Shown piece after piece: positions 54,642 to 62,927 of a DNA stretch of 64,000 bases. Source of the DNA: an uncultured Clostridia bacterium (GTDB lineage: Bacteria; Bacillota; Clostridia; Christensenellales; UBA1242); NCBI GenBank assembly GCA_944381185.1, contig CALWKE010000001.1:520939-584938 (forward strand), written 5' to 3'. Within the stretch, counting starts at the first letter, position 1; each line of letters starts with the position of its first letter. The notes under the pieces were generated by a model, which saw only the letters and a program-made list of their open reading frames with translations, was not told the DNA's origin and searched no databases. Position numbers and translations under genes: made by a program.

Positions 54642-55277
54642 TTATTTATTTTTTATGTTTTCAATCCAATTTTCAATAATAGAAACAAGTTTTAGAAATC
54701 TTTTGAAATTTTGTTTTTTGTTGGTTAGGTTTGAATTTATTTCAATTTGAATTGTCCAAAGACTTTTGTGTTTTTGTTTTGTTGAACCTGCAATGGTGTC
54801 TATATCACCTGAAAAGGGTTGGTCAACCGAAACAACAAAACCAGCACGCTTTAAGTTATCTGCAAGGTCATCAAAAATTTTAACATCAGACTCAATGTTT
54901 CTTCCAAGATTTGTTCCAAGGTTGATGTCCATATCTCGAAAAGATGCAAGCCCATGAATATCAACAACATATTTTATGTTATGTCTCATAACAAATTCGT
55001 CGAGGCTTGTGCGATATTCACACGCAGGGTCAAAGTTTGCATCATCAAAATTATTTTTTGTTTTTGCAATCAGGTGGCTGTTTGTTAGTTGTTGAAGCAA
55101 AAGTGCAGTGCACAAACTTCCACTCTCTTGAACTTTGCGTTTGCCCAGTCTAACTTGGCTTACGCCATGTGGGGCAGAGAGCAAAACATCGCCACTTCCC
55201 AAAACAAATGCGTGGTCTTTTCTTTTGTTCTTTTCTAAAAAATCTTTTCTTGCGTTTCTAAATTCTAAATATTCCAT
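54642..55277 (-). CDS. N-formylglutamate amidohydrolase-like protein
   Basis: A 211-residue protein. LLSAPHGVSQVRLGKRKVQES near residue 32, VVDIHG near 106 and IQIEIN near 180 resemble the metal-binding His, DxHG and Glu blocks of the N-formylglutamate amidohydrolase fold (PF05013). The family hydrolyses N-formyl or related amides; the true substrate here is unknown and may not be formylglutamate. The ATG at 55277 has no Shine-Dalgarno but lies 6 bases after a TATAAT, so a leaderless message is likely. An upstream TTG at 55295 would fall inside the promoter. Confidence 0.65.
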   Translation of the reverse strand: MEYLEFRNARKDFLEKNKRKDHAFVLGSGDVLLSAPHGVSQVRLGKRKVQESGSLCTALLLQQLTNSHLIAKTKNNFDDANFDPACEYRTSLDEFVMRHNIKYVVDIHGLASFRDMDINLGTNLGRNIESDVKIFDDLADNLKRAGFVVSVDQPFSGDIDTIAGSTKQKHKSLWTIQIEINSNLTNKKQNFKRFLKLVSIIENWIENIKNK

Positions 55278-55283
55278 AATTAC

Positions 55284-55311
55284 ATTATAAAACAACTTTA
55301 CATTTTTTCAA
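55284..55311 (-). promoter_or_regulatory. Promoter abutting the amidohydrolase-like gene (leaderless candidate)
   Basis: On the minus strand TTGAAA (55311-55306), a 16-nt spacer and TATAAT (55289-55284) are followed by 6 bases and the ATG at 55277. The geometry equals that of the ABC gene at 11509. Confidence 0.6.
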
Positions 55312-55318
55312 AACAATA

Positions 55319-56215
55319 TTAATTCCAAAGGTCTTTTGGATATTCTTTGTTTTTAATCAAAAATTTTATATGGCTTTTTATTTCGGGCAAATCATTTTTA
55401 TGCGTGAGCCCCTGCCATTTTGAAGGTGTTTGCAAAACTTTAACTGATGCCAAATTTTCTTTTACCATGTTACCTATTGCGGTGGGTAAGAAAAATTCGT
55501 CGCATTCAAGATTTGCGGTTTTTAAAAATTTATCAAACTCTTTTTCAAGATAGTCAAAAACAAGGGGTGAAAATCCAAACAAGTTCATTGAAACCAAACT
55601 GTTTGCATCAATTTTAAATTTGTCATAATTATTTTGTTGAAGTGGTATTGCAAAAATAGAATTGTTTTCTTCAAAAATTTCCGCTTCTTGAATAGATTTA
55701 AGATAATGATTTTCTGCAAAGCAGATGCCTCTTTTCACACTTCCAAATTTTGACATTGTGTTAAAAAGGTTGAAGGCAACGAGAGCAAATTCATTTTCAT
55801 TTTTATTTGTTTTTAAAAAATCAGCAAGAATTTTAATAGACTCTTTGCCGTAAAAGTCATCGGCATTTAAAACAACAAAGGGCGAGTTAACAAATTTTTT
55901 TGCACACAAAACGGCGTGCCCTGTGCCCAGTGGCTTCGTTCTTGATTTTGGAATAGTGCCCAAAGTTTTTAAATTTTCAAAGTCTTGAAAAACATATTGA
56001 ACTTTTATTTTTTCTTCAATTCTTTTGCCCACTGTTTGTTTGAATTGGTCAAATATTTCAGGCTTTATGATAAAAACAACTTTTTCAAAGCCTGCACAAA
56101 TAGCATCAAAAACCGAGTAATCCAAAATAAAATTACCATTTTCGTCAACAGGCTCAAGTTGCTTAAGTCCACCAAATCTTGTGCCCAGCCCCGCCGCCAT
56201 AATAACAAGGTCCAT
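55319..56215 (-). CDS. Nucleotidyltransferase (sugar-phosphate type)
   Basis: A 298-residue enzyme of the NTP_transferase superfamily. The N-terminal loop IMAAGLGTRFGG is the nucleotide-binding site, LKQLEPV follows, PLGTGHAVLCAKKF binds substrate, and VLNADDFYG has the metal Asp pair. Such enzymes join a sugar phosphate to an NTP. The substrate is not predictable, and the C-terminal portion is not of the GlgC type. The ATG at 56215 is chosen because AAGGAGAAA lies directly upstream; an earlier start at 56242 would include that SD. Confidence 0.78.
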   Translation of the reverse strand: MDLVIMAAGLGTRFGGLKQLEPVDENGNFILDYSVFDAICAGFEKVVFIIKPEIFDQFKQTVGKRIEEKIKVQYVFQDFENLKTLGTIPKSRTKPLGTGHAVLCAKKFVNSPFVVLNADDFYGKESIKILADFLKTNKNENEFALVAFNLFNTMSKFGSVKRGICFAENHYLKSIQEAEIFEENNSIFAIPLQQNNYDKFKIDANSLVSMNLFGFSPLVFDYLEKEFDKFLKTANLECDEFFLPTAIGNMVKENLASVKVLQTPSKWQGLTHKNDLPEIKSHIKFLIKNKEYPKDLWN

Positions 56216-56282
56216 AGTTTCTCCTTGCTTTATTTTATTCATTTATTAAATTTTTGCTAAAAGATAAATTAAATATATTTTG

Positions 56283-57170
56283 CTAAAAAAACTTTCTTGT
56301 TGTAAAAGTTTTTGTTTGTTTGTTTTCGTTTAAAGATTTATTATAATTATTTTGATTTGGTTGCCTTGACTTTTTTATTTTGTTATTAATAAGCAAAACA
56401 AGTTTTTCAATGCCCAAATAAACATACATTGAAAGAAGAGCCATTGCACTATAAATTGCAAGATAAAATGGAATATAAATGTAAATATTATTAATTTCTA
56501 AAAATGAAGAAACCAATGGAATTTCCCAAATTGTGTATGGACCCATATACATCAGGTTAATTTCAGCATTGCCAGTGATTGCATACAAAATTAAATTCAA
56601 AATAAAACCTAATAAGCACCAGAATAAAAACACGCAAAAGGCTTTAAAAAATGTTTTTAATTTTAAACTTACATTTCCCCTAACAAAAAGATAGATTGCA
56701 GTGAGTGCCAAAAGCATATGATGTTGAACGCTTTGATAAAGCAAAAATACATAACTTGTGTTAAAGATAGCCGATGGCATAACTATTGCGGAAATTCCAG
56801 AAAAGAAACCATAAATTGCAATAAAGGCATAAATCCATTCATTAAATTTTTCAAACTTTTTGAAGTTGCAGGTAATTGCGACAAAAAGCAGAGAATACAT
56901 AAGTGCACTGCAAGGCTGAAGAGGCAAATGTTGCCAATCATATTCATAATTTCCGCTATCATAAATCAAAAGAATTTGTTTTAAAATTTCAAATATAATT
57001 AAAACACTTGCAACTACAATCAAAATAATTTGATGTTGTTTGCTATTTGTTTTTCGCAAAAACACACAAACCAAAATGGTGAGAACAATAAAAACAAATA
57101 AAACAATAAAATGAACAAGTCCAAAAATTTTTGGTGAATTAGTTGTGGTTGTTGAAATAATATCTAACAT
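56283..57170 (-). CDS. YwaF/TMEM164-like integral membrane protein
   Basis: A 295-residue protein with about seven hydrophobic helices. WQHLPLQPCSALMY (near 80) and the HHMLL helix (near 150) are family features of YwaF/TMEM164-type proteins. The C-terminus is a basic Asn/Lys tail. Function is unclear in bacteria; a relation to lipid acyl metabolism is known only for the animal homologue. AAGGAT lies 8 bases before the ATG. It precedes the nucleotidyltransferase by 67 bases. Confidence 0.72.
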   Translation of the reverse strand: MLDIISTTTTNSPKIFGLVHFIVLFVFIVLTILVCVFLRKTNSKQHQIILIVVASVLIIFEILKQILLIYDSGNYEYDWQHLPLQPCSALMYSLLFVAITCNFKKFEKFNEWIYAFIAIYGFFSGISAIVMPSAIFNTSYVFLLYQSVQHHMLLALTAIYLFVRGNVSLKLKTFFKAFCVFLFWCLLGFILNLILYAITGNAEINLMYMGPYTIWEIPLVSSFLEINNIYIYIPFYLAIYSAMALLSMYVYLGIEKLVLLINNKIKKSRQPNQNNYNKSLNENKQTKTFTTRKFF

Positions 57171-57403
57171 AAATTTTTATCCTTATAATATTAGTATACA
57201 AAAATTAATAAAAATAATAATTCATTTTGTTGGTTTTTGTAAAATTTTTTACAAGTGATTGTGTGACTCAAAAATTTAATTATTAAAAATGTAGAAAAAA
57301 CCATATTTAAAGTAAATTAATACATTTTAAATTAAAAAATATTAAAAATTAAAATTTTGAATAATGTTGGGTTTACTGGCAATTATTGTGTTAGGAGGAT
57401 TTT

Positions 57404-57613
57404 ATGGAACAAGAATTTACAACAAAAGACCTTATGGCATTGAATGAACTTATGACCTTTGAAAATTGGATGGCTGTAAAAATGAAGGCTTGTGCGGGGT
57501 GTGTTAAAGATGCTTCGGTGAAAAAGATGTTTTGTGAAATGGCTAATATGCACTATGAAAATCACAACAAACTTTTGTGTTTTTTAAAGAACTGTGAAGG
57601 AGGTGAAGATTAA
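57404..57613 (+). CDS. Small CotF-related spore protein
   Basis: A 69-residue helical protein with MTFENWMAVKMKACAGCVKDASVKKMF. Helical pattern and context match half of a ferritin-like CotF/DUF3231-type four-helix protein. TAGGAGGATTTT precedes the ATG. The stop overlaps the next start by one base. It has CxxC and additional Cys residues. A spore-coat role is inferred from the partner gene. Confidence 0.6.
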   Translation: MEQEFTTKDLMALNELMTFENWMAVKMKACAGCVKDASVKKMFCEMANMHYENHNKLLCFLKNCEGGED

Positions 57614-57900
57614 TGGAATTTACTTTGCAAGAAACTCTTCAAGATGCAATAATTGCTCATAAATTTTTGATGAATATGTATGGTCAATTTGAAATTGAAT
57701 GTTCAACCGAACGCCTTCGAAAACTGATGCAAGAGTTGCATGCTGTTGCTTCAAAACACAATCTTAAAATTTTTAAGGTGATGAACAAAGAGGGCTTTTA
57801 TCCAACAACGCCTGCACCTGAAGAAGATATTAAAAATGCAATAAAAATGCATACTGATATGCAAAATGAACTCAAACAAAAATTAAATTGCAAAGATTAA
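57613..57900 (+). CDS. Spore coat protein, CotF-like
   Basis: A 95-residue helical protein (LQETLQDAIIAHKFLMNMYGQF and a C-terminal PAPEEDIKNAIKMHTDMQNELK) of the Coat_F type (PF07875-like). GAAGGAGGTG lies inside the upstream gene. The pair probably forms a spore-coat complex expressed in the mother cell. A 9-bp-stem terminator follows at 57924-57950. Confidence 0.72.
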   Translation: MEFTLQETLQDAIIAHKFLMNMYGQFEIECSTERLRKLMQELHAVASKHNLKIFKVMNKEGFYPTTPAPEEDIKNAIKMHTDMQNELKQKLNCKD

Positions 57901-57923
57901 AACAAAGAATAAATATAAGAAAT

Positions 57924-57950
57924 CTCGAACAAATTAATTGTTCGAGTTTT
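57924..57950 (+). terminator. Terminator of the CotF pair
   Basis: CTCGAACAA (57924-57932) pairs with TTGTTCGAG (57938-57946) around a 5-nt loop, then TTTT. Confidence 0.85.
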
Positions 57951-58049
57951 TATTAAAAAATAAATTAAGTTGTGATTAAAATTTATTATTATAATTTTGT
58001 TATATGTGATATACTTATTATTGAAATAATAGTAAAGGAATGGCTAAAT

Positions 58050-58661
58050 ATGAAAGCAAAACTTGAAAGTGAACGAATAAAACTTCGAAATTATGTTCTT
58101 GAAGATATTGATGATTATTATGACTACATCAAAAGCGAAGATATTTCAGGCAGGCTTGGCTTTCCACCATACAAAAGCAAAGAGCAGGCACTTGAACGCT
58201 TGAAAATTGAAATAAAAAAGCCCTATCAATTTGCTATTGTTTTAAAAAGTGAAAATAAGGTTGTTGGTTCAATTGAAATTATGCTTCCAAGTCGTGATAG
58301 AAACGCAAGAGCAAAATTTGATGAGCGATATGCTGGCATTGATGCTGGCGAAAATCCAGTTGAAATTGGCTTTTTGCTTTCGCCAAAATTTTGGGGTCTT
58401 GGCATTATGCCCGAAGCAACTGTGCTCGCAACCGATTATGCCTTTAACACTCTTGGTGCGAGTGCGGTTTGTATTGGTCACTTAAAAGCAAACACAAACA
58501 GTGGCAGAGTTCAAGATAAAATTGGGTTTAAAATTGTTAATGAAATAAAAACTGATAAAACTTGGATTGATGGCTCGGCAACCACTTCGGTCAGGCGAAT
58601 TATGACAAAAGATATGTGGAATAAAATTCGAAAGGCAAAGTTTAAAGAATTTGTGAAATAA
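58050..58661 (+). CDS. GNAT family N-acetyltransferase (RimJ/RimL-like)
   Basis: A 203-residue acetyl-CoA-dependent acetyltransferase. It opens with ERIKLRNYVLEDIDDYYDY, typical of the RimJ/RimL group, and has VEIGFLLSPKFWGLGIMPEA, the acetyl-CoA-binding strand and loop. The substrate (protein N-terminus, ribosomal protein or small molecule) is not predictable. The ATG at 58050 has AAAGGAAT upstream; the upstream open frame is AT-rich and unconserved. Confidence 0.85.
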   Translation: MKAKLESERIKLRNYVLEDIDDYYDYIKSEDISGRLGFPPYKSKEQALERLKIEIKKPYQFAIVLKSENKVVGSIEIMLPSRDRNARAKFDERYAGIDAGENPVEIGFLLSPKFWGLGIMPEATVLATDYAFNTLGASAVCIGHLKANTNSGRVQDKIGFKIVNEIKTDKTWIDGSATTSVRRIMTKDMWNKIRKAKFKEFVK

Positions 58662-58684
58662 AACAGGCTAGTTCCTGTTTTTTT
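58661..58684 (+). terminator. Terminator of the GNAT gene
   Basis: AAACAGG (58661-58667) pairs with CCTGTTT (58674-58680) and is followed by T residues. Confidence 0.8.
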
Positions 58685-58803
58685 ATTATTTAAAATAATT
58701 AATGAAATATTGCACAAATAATGTGAAAGATATTAAAAAATTATTATTCAAAAATACTTTGTTGTGCTATAATTTCAGCGTGAAGAAAATAAAGGAGATT
58801 ATT

Positions 58804-59835
58804 ATGAAATTTAAGTATGCAATTTATGGTGCAGGGTCGCTTGGAATTGTGCTTTCAGCGTATCTTGCAAAAAGTGGAGAAATATTCGATATTATTGATA
58901 GAAATCCAAAAAGTGTTGAGGCACTTAACAGCAATGGTGCGGTTGTTAAGGGCAAGGCAAATTTTTCAGCAAAAGTTCATGCAATTCATGAAGATGAAGT
59001 TACAAAAAAGTATGACATAATTTTTATGCTTTCAAAGCAGATTGAAAATAAAAAAACCGTTAAAAAACTTTCTAAAATGCTTGCTAGTGACGGCGTTATT
59101 TGCACCATGCAAAACGGACTTCCTGAAGCCGATGTTGCAGAAGTTATTGGCGAAAACCGAACTTATGGCTGTGCTGTTGGTTGGGGTGCAACAAGGCTTG
59201 ACTATGGTGTTAGTGAACTGACCAGTGAGCCTGAAAAGGAAAATTTGGGTTTCAGTTTTGGAAGTATGGACGGTCATAAAGATGACAAGTTTGACGAAAT
59301 TGTTAGAATTTTAAATGTTATGGGCACGGTTGCCGTTGAAGAAAACTTTATTGGTGCAAGGTGGGTTAAACTTTTGATTAATAGTGCCTTTTCAGGAATG
59401 AGCACTGTTTGTGGCGACACCTTTGGTGCGGTTGCAAAAAACAAGGCTAGCCGAAAGGTTATTCAAAGAATAATCAAAGAGTGTATAGATGTTGCAAAGG
59501 TGGCAAAAATTAAAATTGAACCAATTCAAGGCAAAGATGTCGTTAAACTTTTAGACTATAAGGGCAATGGCTTCAAAAAATGGTTTAGTTTTGTTATTAT
59601 TCCAATAGCAATCAAAAAACATAGTGCTCTAAAGGCAAGCATGCTTCAAGACATTGAAAAGGGCAAGCCTTGTGAAATTGATTCTATTAACGGAATAGTT
59701 TCAGAGTTTGGCAAAAAGTATAATGTTCCAACACCTTTTAACGACAAGGTTGTTGAAATTGTTAAAAGTTTTGAAACAAAAAAGCGTCAACCAAGTTATG
59801 ATAATGTTAAACTTTTTGATGAACTTTTTAAATAA
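58804..59835 (+). CDS. Ketopantoate reductase family protein (PanE/ApbA-like)
   Basis: A 343-residue NAD(P)-dependent reductase. The Rossmann motif is GAGSLG (9-14). MQNGLPEAD and LLINSAFSGMSTVCGDTFG match the conserved PanE/ApbA blocks, the second containing the catalytic-region Asn. C-terminal EIDSINGIVSEFGKKYNVPTP is also typical. The family includes 2-dehydropantoate 2-reductase and related ketoacid reductases; which one is not certain. AAAGGAGATT supports the ATG at 58804. It lies upstream of ldh with a 64-base gap. Confidence 0.85.
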   Translation: MKFKYAIYGAGSLGIVLSAYLAKSGEIFDIIDRNPKSVEALNSNGAVVKGKANFSAKVHAIHEDEVTKKYDIIFMLSKQIENKKTVKKLSKMLASDGVICTMQNGLPEADVAEVIGENRTYGCAVGWGATRLDYGVSELTSEPEKENLGFSFGSMDGHKDDKFDEIVRILNVMGTVAVEENFIGARWVKLLINSAFSGMSTVCGDTFGAVAKNKASRKVIQRIIKECIDVAKVAKIKIEPIQGKDVVKLLDYKGNGFKKWFSFVIIPIAIKKHSALKASMLQDIEKGKPCEIDSINGIVSEFGKKYNVPTPFNDKVVEIVKSFETKKRQPSYDNVKLFDELFK

Positions 59836-59899
59836 AAACGCAAATTTATTATAATTTTAATTAATTTTTTATGAATTTTATTGATTTTTGGAGGAATTT

Positions 59900-60814
59900 A
59901 TGAATAAAGTTGTTTTAATTGGATGCGGAAATGTGGGCATGAGTTATGCTTACAACATTGTGACCACTCCAAATGCTGTTGGAGAACTTGTTTTGATTGA
60001 TGTCAGAAGAGAAAGGGTTGAGGGCGAGGCTCTTGACCTTATGCATGCATCGGCTTACAGCAATGCAAACATAAAAATCAAGGCGGGCGACTACAGCGAT
60101 TGCAGTGATGCAAGCATTGTTTGTATCTGTGCGGGCAGAAACCAAGAGGTTGGCGAAACAAGGCAAGACCTTGTTAACAAAAACACAGAGGTTTTTAAGT
60201 CAATAATAAGTGAAATAAATAAGACCAAATTCAAAGGAATTTATTTGATTGCAACAAATCCACTTGATGTTATGACGGCGATAACTCAAAAACTTTCGGG
60301 CTTTAAACATAACAGAGTAATTGGCAGTGGAACAACTCTTGACAGTGCAAGGCTTCGCCATATTCTTGGGGAAAAGTTTGAAGTGAGTGCAAAGAGTGTG
60401 CATGCTTATGTTATTGGCGAGCATGGTGATAGCGAAATGATTCCTTGGAGCAATGCAACAATCGGTTTAAATAAAATTTCTAATGATATGACTGATGCCG
60501 AAAAGCAAAAAATTAAAAATGAAGTTGTTCAAAGTGCTTACGACATCATTCAAAAGAAGGGTAACACTTGCTATGGTATTGGCGTGTGCTTAATGAAGAT
60601 AACCAATGCGATTTTGAACAATAGCCATGAAGTGATGACAATTTCAGCGTATAACAAAGAGCATGATTGCTATTTCAGCATGCCAACCGTTGTGGGCAAA
60701 GATGGTGCAGTGAAGACATATTTTCTTGAGATGTCGCCTGAAGAGCATGCCGAGATTTCAAAGTCGGTTAGTTTTTTGGAAAAGGCAACCCACGATGCCA
60801 TTGCAAAGTTATAA
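59900..60814 (+). CDS. ldh: L-lactate dehydrogenase
   Basis: A 304-residue NAD enzyme that reduces pyruvate to L-lactate, regenerating NAD in fermentation. GCGNVGMSYAY is the dinucleotide motif. Catalytic His175 lies in IGEHGDSEM. AGRNQEVGETR carries Gln82 where malate dehydrogenases have Arg, which favours lactate. LDSARLRHILG has the substrate Arg. GGAGG precedes the ATG at 59900; a TTG at 59888 overlaps it. Followed by a strong terminator. Confidence 0.93.
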   Translation: MNKVVLIGCGNVGMSYAYNIVTTPNAVGELVLIDVRRERVEGEALDLMHASAYSNANIKIKAGDYSDCSDASIVCICAGRNQEVGETRQDLVNKNTEVFKSIISEINKTKFKGIYLIATNPLDVMTAITQKLSGFKHNRVIGSGTTLDSARLRHILGEKFEVSAKSVHAYVIGEHGDSEMIPWSNATIGLNKISNDMTDAEKQKIKNEVVQSAYDIIQKKGNTCYGIGVCLMKITNAILNNSHEVMTISAYNKEHDCYFSMPTVVGKDGAVKTYFLEMSPEEHAEISKSVSFLEKATHDAIAKL

Positions 60815-60837
60815 AGAATAACAGATTAATAAAAAAT

Positions 60838-60873
60838 TTAAAAGCAGGTGCAAGAGAAGCACCTGCTTTTTGT
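60838..60873 (+). terminator. Terminator of ldh
   Basis: AAAGCAGGTGC pairs with GCACCTGCTTT around a short loop, followed by T residues. Confidence 0.9.
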
Positions 60874-60874
60874 G

Positions 60875-60915
60875 TGCAGTTCAGTACCCGCTGGTGTGCT
60901 GTAACATTTTGTCGA
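60875..60915. repeat. Decayed fragment of the mosaic repeat
   Basis: CCCGCTGGTGTGCTGTAAC and TTTTGTCGAA are recognisable pieces of the hairpin and TTCGTCGAA modules seen in the large blocks, but pairing is mostly lost. Confidence 0.5.
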
Positions 60916-60974
60916 AAAAAGGCTCATGTAAATAATTCTAGGTATTTTTAAGATACTAGTTTTAGGAGAATGTT

Positions 60975-62927
60975 ATGGGCAAGGAGCAGAAGAGGGTAAG
61001 AAAATCAGACCAAATCAAAGGGAATGCACAAAAAACAAACAAAAAACTACAAAATTCATCATCAAATAAAAAGAATAATAAGATAAAGGGTAAAAAACTG
61101 CAAAATCAACCACAAACCACCCAAAAAAACAATAAAATTGACAAAAAAATAGAAAATAATCAAAAAAACCATAATTTGGTTGAAATTATTTCCAATTCTT
61201 TTGTCGACGAAAACAGAGTAAATTCGTCGAATTTTATCATAAATGGTGAAAAGATTTCAGTGTTTTATGTCGAAAGTTTGATAGATAAACAACTTTTATC
61301 GTCGGGTTTGCTCGCACCGCTTGAAAAATTTGTAAAAAATAGTATAGAAAATGTCGAAAATTCTATGAAACCCGAGGAAAAACAATCAGAAAATGTCGAA
61401 AAAGATATGAATGTTAATGAGCAACAATCAGATAATGAAAAAAATAATACAAAAAATGACAAAAAATCACCAGAAAACAGCGAAAATAATACAGAAAATG
61501 ACGAAAATTTAGCTAAAATCACAAAAAATAACAAAATAAATGTCGAAAATTATACAAAAAACGCAGAAAATAGTACTTATAGTGATGAAAATAGTGATAA
61601 AAATATCGAAAATGGTGATAATATTGTCGAAAAAACGGCAGAAAATGTAAAAAATAATGATGATATTGTCGAAAATTTGGCAGAAATAATCAAAAAACAG
61701 ATAGTTTCTGTTAGTTCAGTTCAAGAAGAATATAAGCCCGATAAGATTATTGAAGCAATTTTATCAGGTTCGGCAGTTATTGTTTTAAAAACAAAAGCGC
61801 TTATTTATCCGCTATATAATCCTGAAAAGAGAGCCATTCAAGAGCCCCCAACATCAAGAGTTGTTAAAGGTCCAAGAGAAGGTTTTGTTGAAGATATTGA
61901 CATCAACACTGCACTTATTCGAAAAAGGCTCAAAACCATCGATTTAAAAATTGTTGAATTTTTGGTTGGCAGGCGAACAAAAACAAAGGTTTCAATGTTT
62001 TATTTAAAAGATATTGCAAAGTCCGAAACCATAAAAAAACTGAAAAAACAGATAAAAGAGATTGATATTGATGCAATTATTGATTCGTATTACATTGAGT
62101 CGTTTTTAGAAACCAATAAGTTTAAATTTTTTAGAAGGGTGGGCAACACTGAAAAACCCGACATTTTTTGTGCAAAAATTTTAGAGGGCAGGGTGGGGCT
62201 TTTGGTTGATGGTTCACCCGTTGCCCTAACTGTGCCCTTTATGTTATTTGAAGACTTGCAGAGTGCTGATGATTATTACAATATTCCTGCACTTGCCACA
62301 CTTACCCGAATGCTTCGAATTGTTGGATTGATTTTTGCTCTGCTTATTCCCGGAATCTATGTTTCACTTCAAAGTTATAACTATCGAATTTTGCCAATAA
62401 ATTTTTTGATAACCCTGCTTTCAAGCATAGAGGGGCTATCAATTCCGCCACTAATTGAAATTTTGATAGTTTTGTTTTTGTTTGAAATTATTATGGAGGC
62501 GAGTCTTCGAATGCCAAATTCACTGGGCATGGCATTGTCTATTATTGGTGCTCTTGCCCTTGGAAACACCGCCGTTGATGCGGGAATAATTTCACCGCCA
62601 AGTATTGTTGTTGTGGCAGTTTCAAGCGTGGCACTTTACATTATTCCCGACCAAATTTCACAGACAAGATTGCTCCGCTTGCTCTTTACTGCCATTGGGG
62701 GAATTATTGGACTTTACGGAATTGTTACAAGTTTTATAATTCTGTCAACCTATTTGGTGTCAATAACAAGTTATGGTGTGCCATATATGACACCGTTTGC
62801 ACCGAGTGTGAAAAGCGACAAAAAAGATGCCTTTATCAAACATTCTATTGAAGATATGAAAACTCGTCCTGAACTTATTGCAGACAAAAATAAAACACGG
62901 CAAGGAGGTGACAAAAGTGTCGGCTAG
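60975..62927 (+). CDS. gerAA: Spore germination protein GerA family (GerAA-like) with Asn-rich insertion
   Basis: A 650-residue membrane protein, the A subunit of a Ger-type nutrient germinant receptor in the inner spore membrane. The basic N-terminus (1-65) is followed by a conserved start (KISVFYVESLIDKQLLSSGLLAPL, 93-116). An Asn/Glu/Lys/Asp repeat-like insertion spans about 123-237, after which conservation resumes at VSSVQEEYKPDKI. GPREGFVEDIDINTALIRKRL (299-319) and IIMEASLRMPN match the family; about five helices lie in 425-600. TAGGAGAA precedes the ATG. It overlaps gerAB by 11 bases. Confidence 0.88.
   Translation: MGKEQKRVRKSDQIKGNAQKTNKKLQNSSSNKKNNKIKGKKLQNQPQTTQKNNKIDKKIENNQKNHNLVEIISNSFVDENRVNSSNFIINGEKISVFYVESLIDKQLLSSGLLAPLEKFVKNSIENVENSMKPEEKQSENVEKDMNVNEQQSDNEKNNTKNDKKSPENSENNTENDENLAKITKNNKINVENYTKNAENSTYSDENSDKNIENGDNIVEKTAENVKNNDDIVENLAEIIKKQIVSVSSVQEEYKPDKIIEAILSGSAVIVLKTKALIYPLYNPEKRAIQEPPTSRVVKGPREGFVEDIDINTALIRKRLKTIDLKIVEFLVGRRTKTKVSMFYLKDIAKSETIKKLKKQIKEIDIDAIIDSYYIESFLETNKFKFFRRVGNTEKPDIFCAKILEGRVGLLVDGSPVALTVPFMLFEDLQSADDYYNIPALATLTRMLRIVGLIFALLIPGIYVSLQSYNYRILPINFLITLLSSIEGLSIPPLIEILIVLFLFEIIMEASLRMPNSLGMALSIIGALALGNTAVDAGIISPPSIVVVAVSSVALYIIPDQISQTRLLRLLFTAIGGIIGLYGIVTSFIILSTYLVSITSYGVPYMTPFAPSVKSDKKDAFIKHSIEDMKTRPELIADKNKTRQGGDKSVG

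Noticed and set aside
57301..57326. Sigma-E-like promoter before the CotF pair (CCATATT and AATACATT)
   Set aside because: The boxes match fairly well but are only 11 bases apart, shorter than the expected 13-15.
60930..60958. Sigma-G-like promoter before gerAA (AAATA, 17 bases, GATACTA)
   Set aside because: Its start point would fall in the Shine-Dalgarno, leaving no usable leader.
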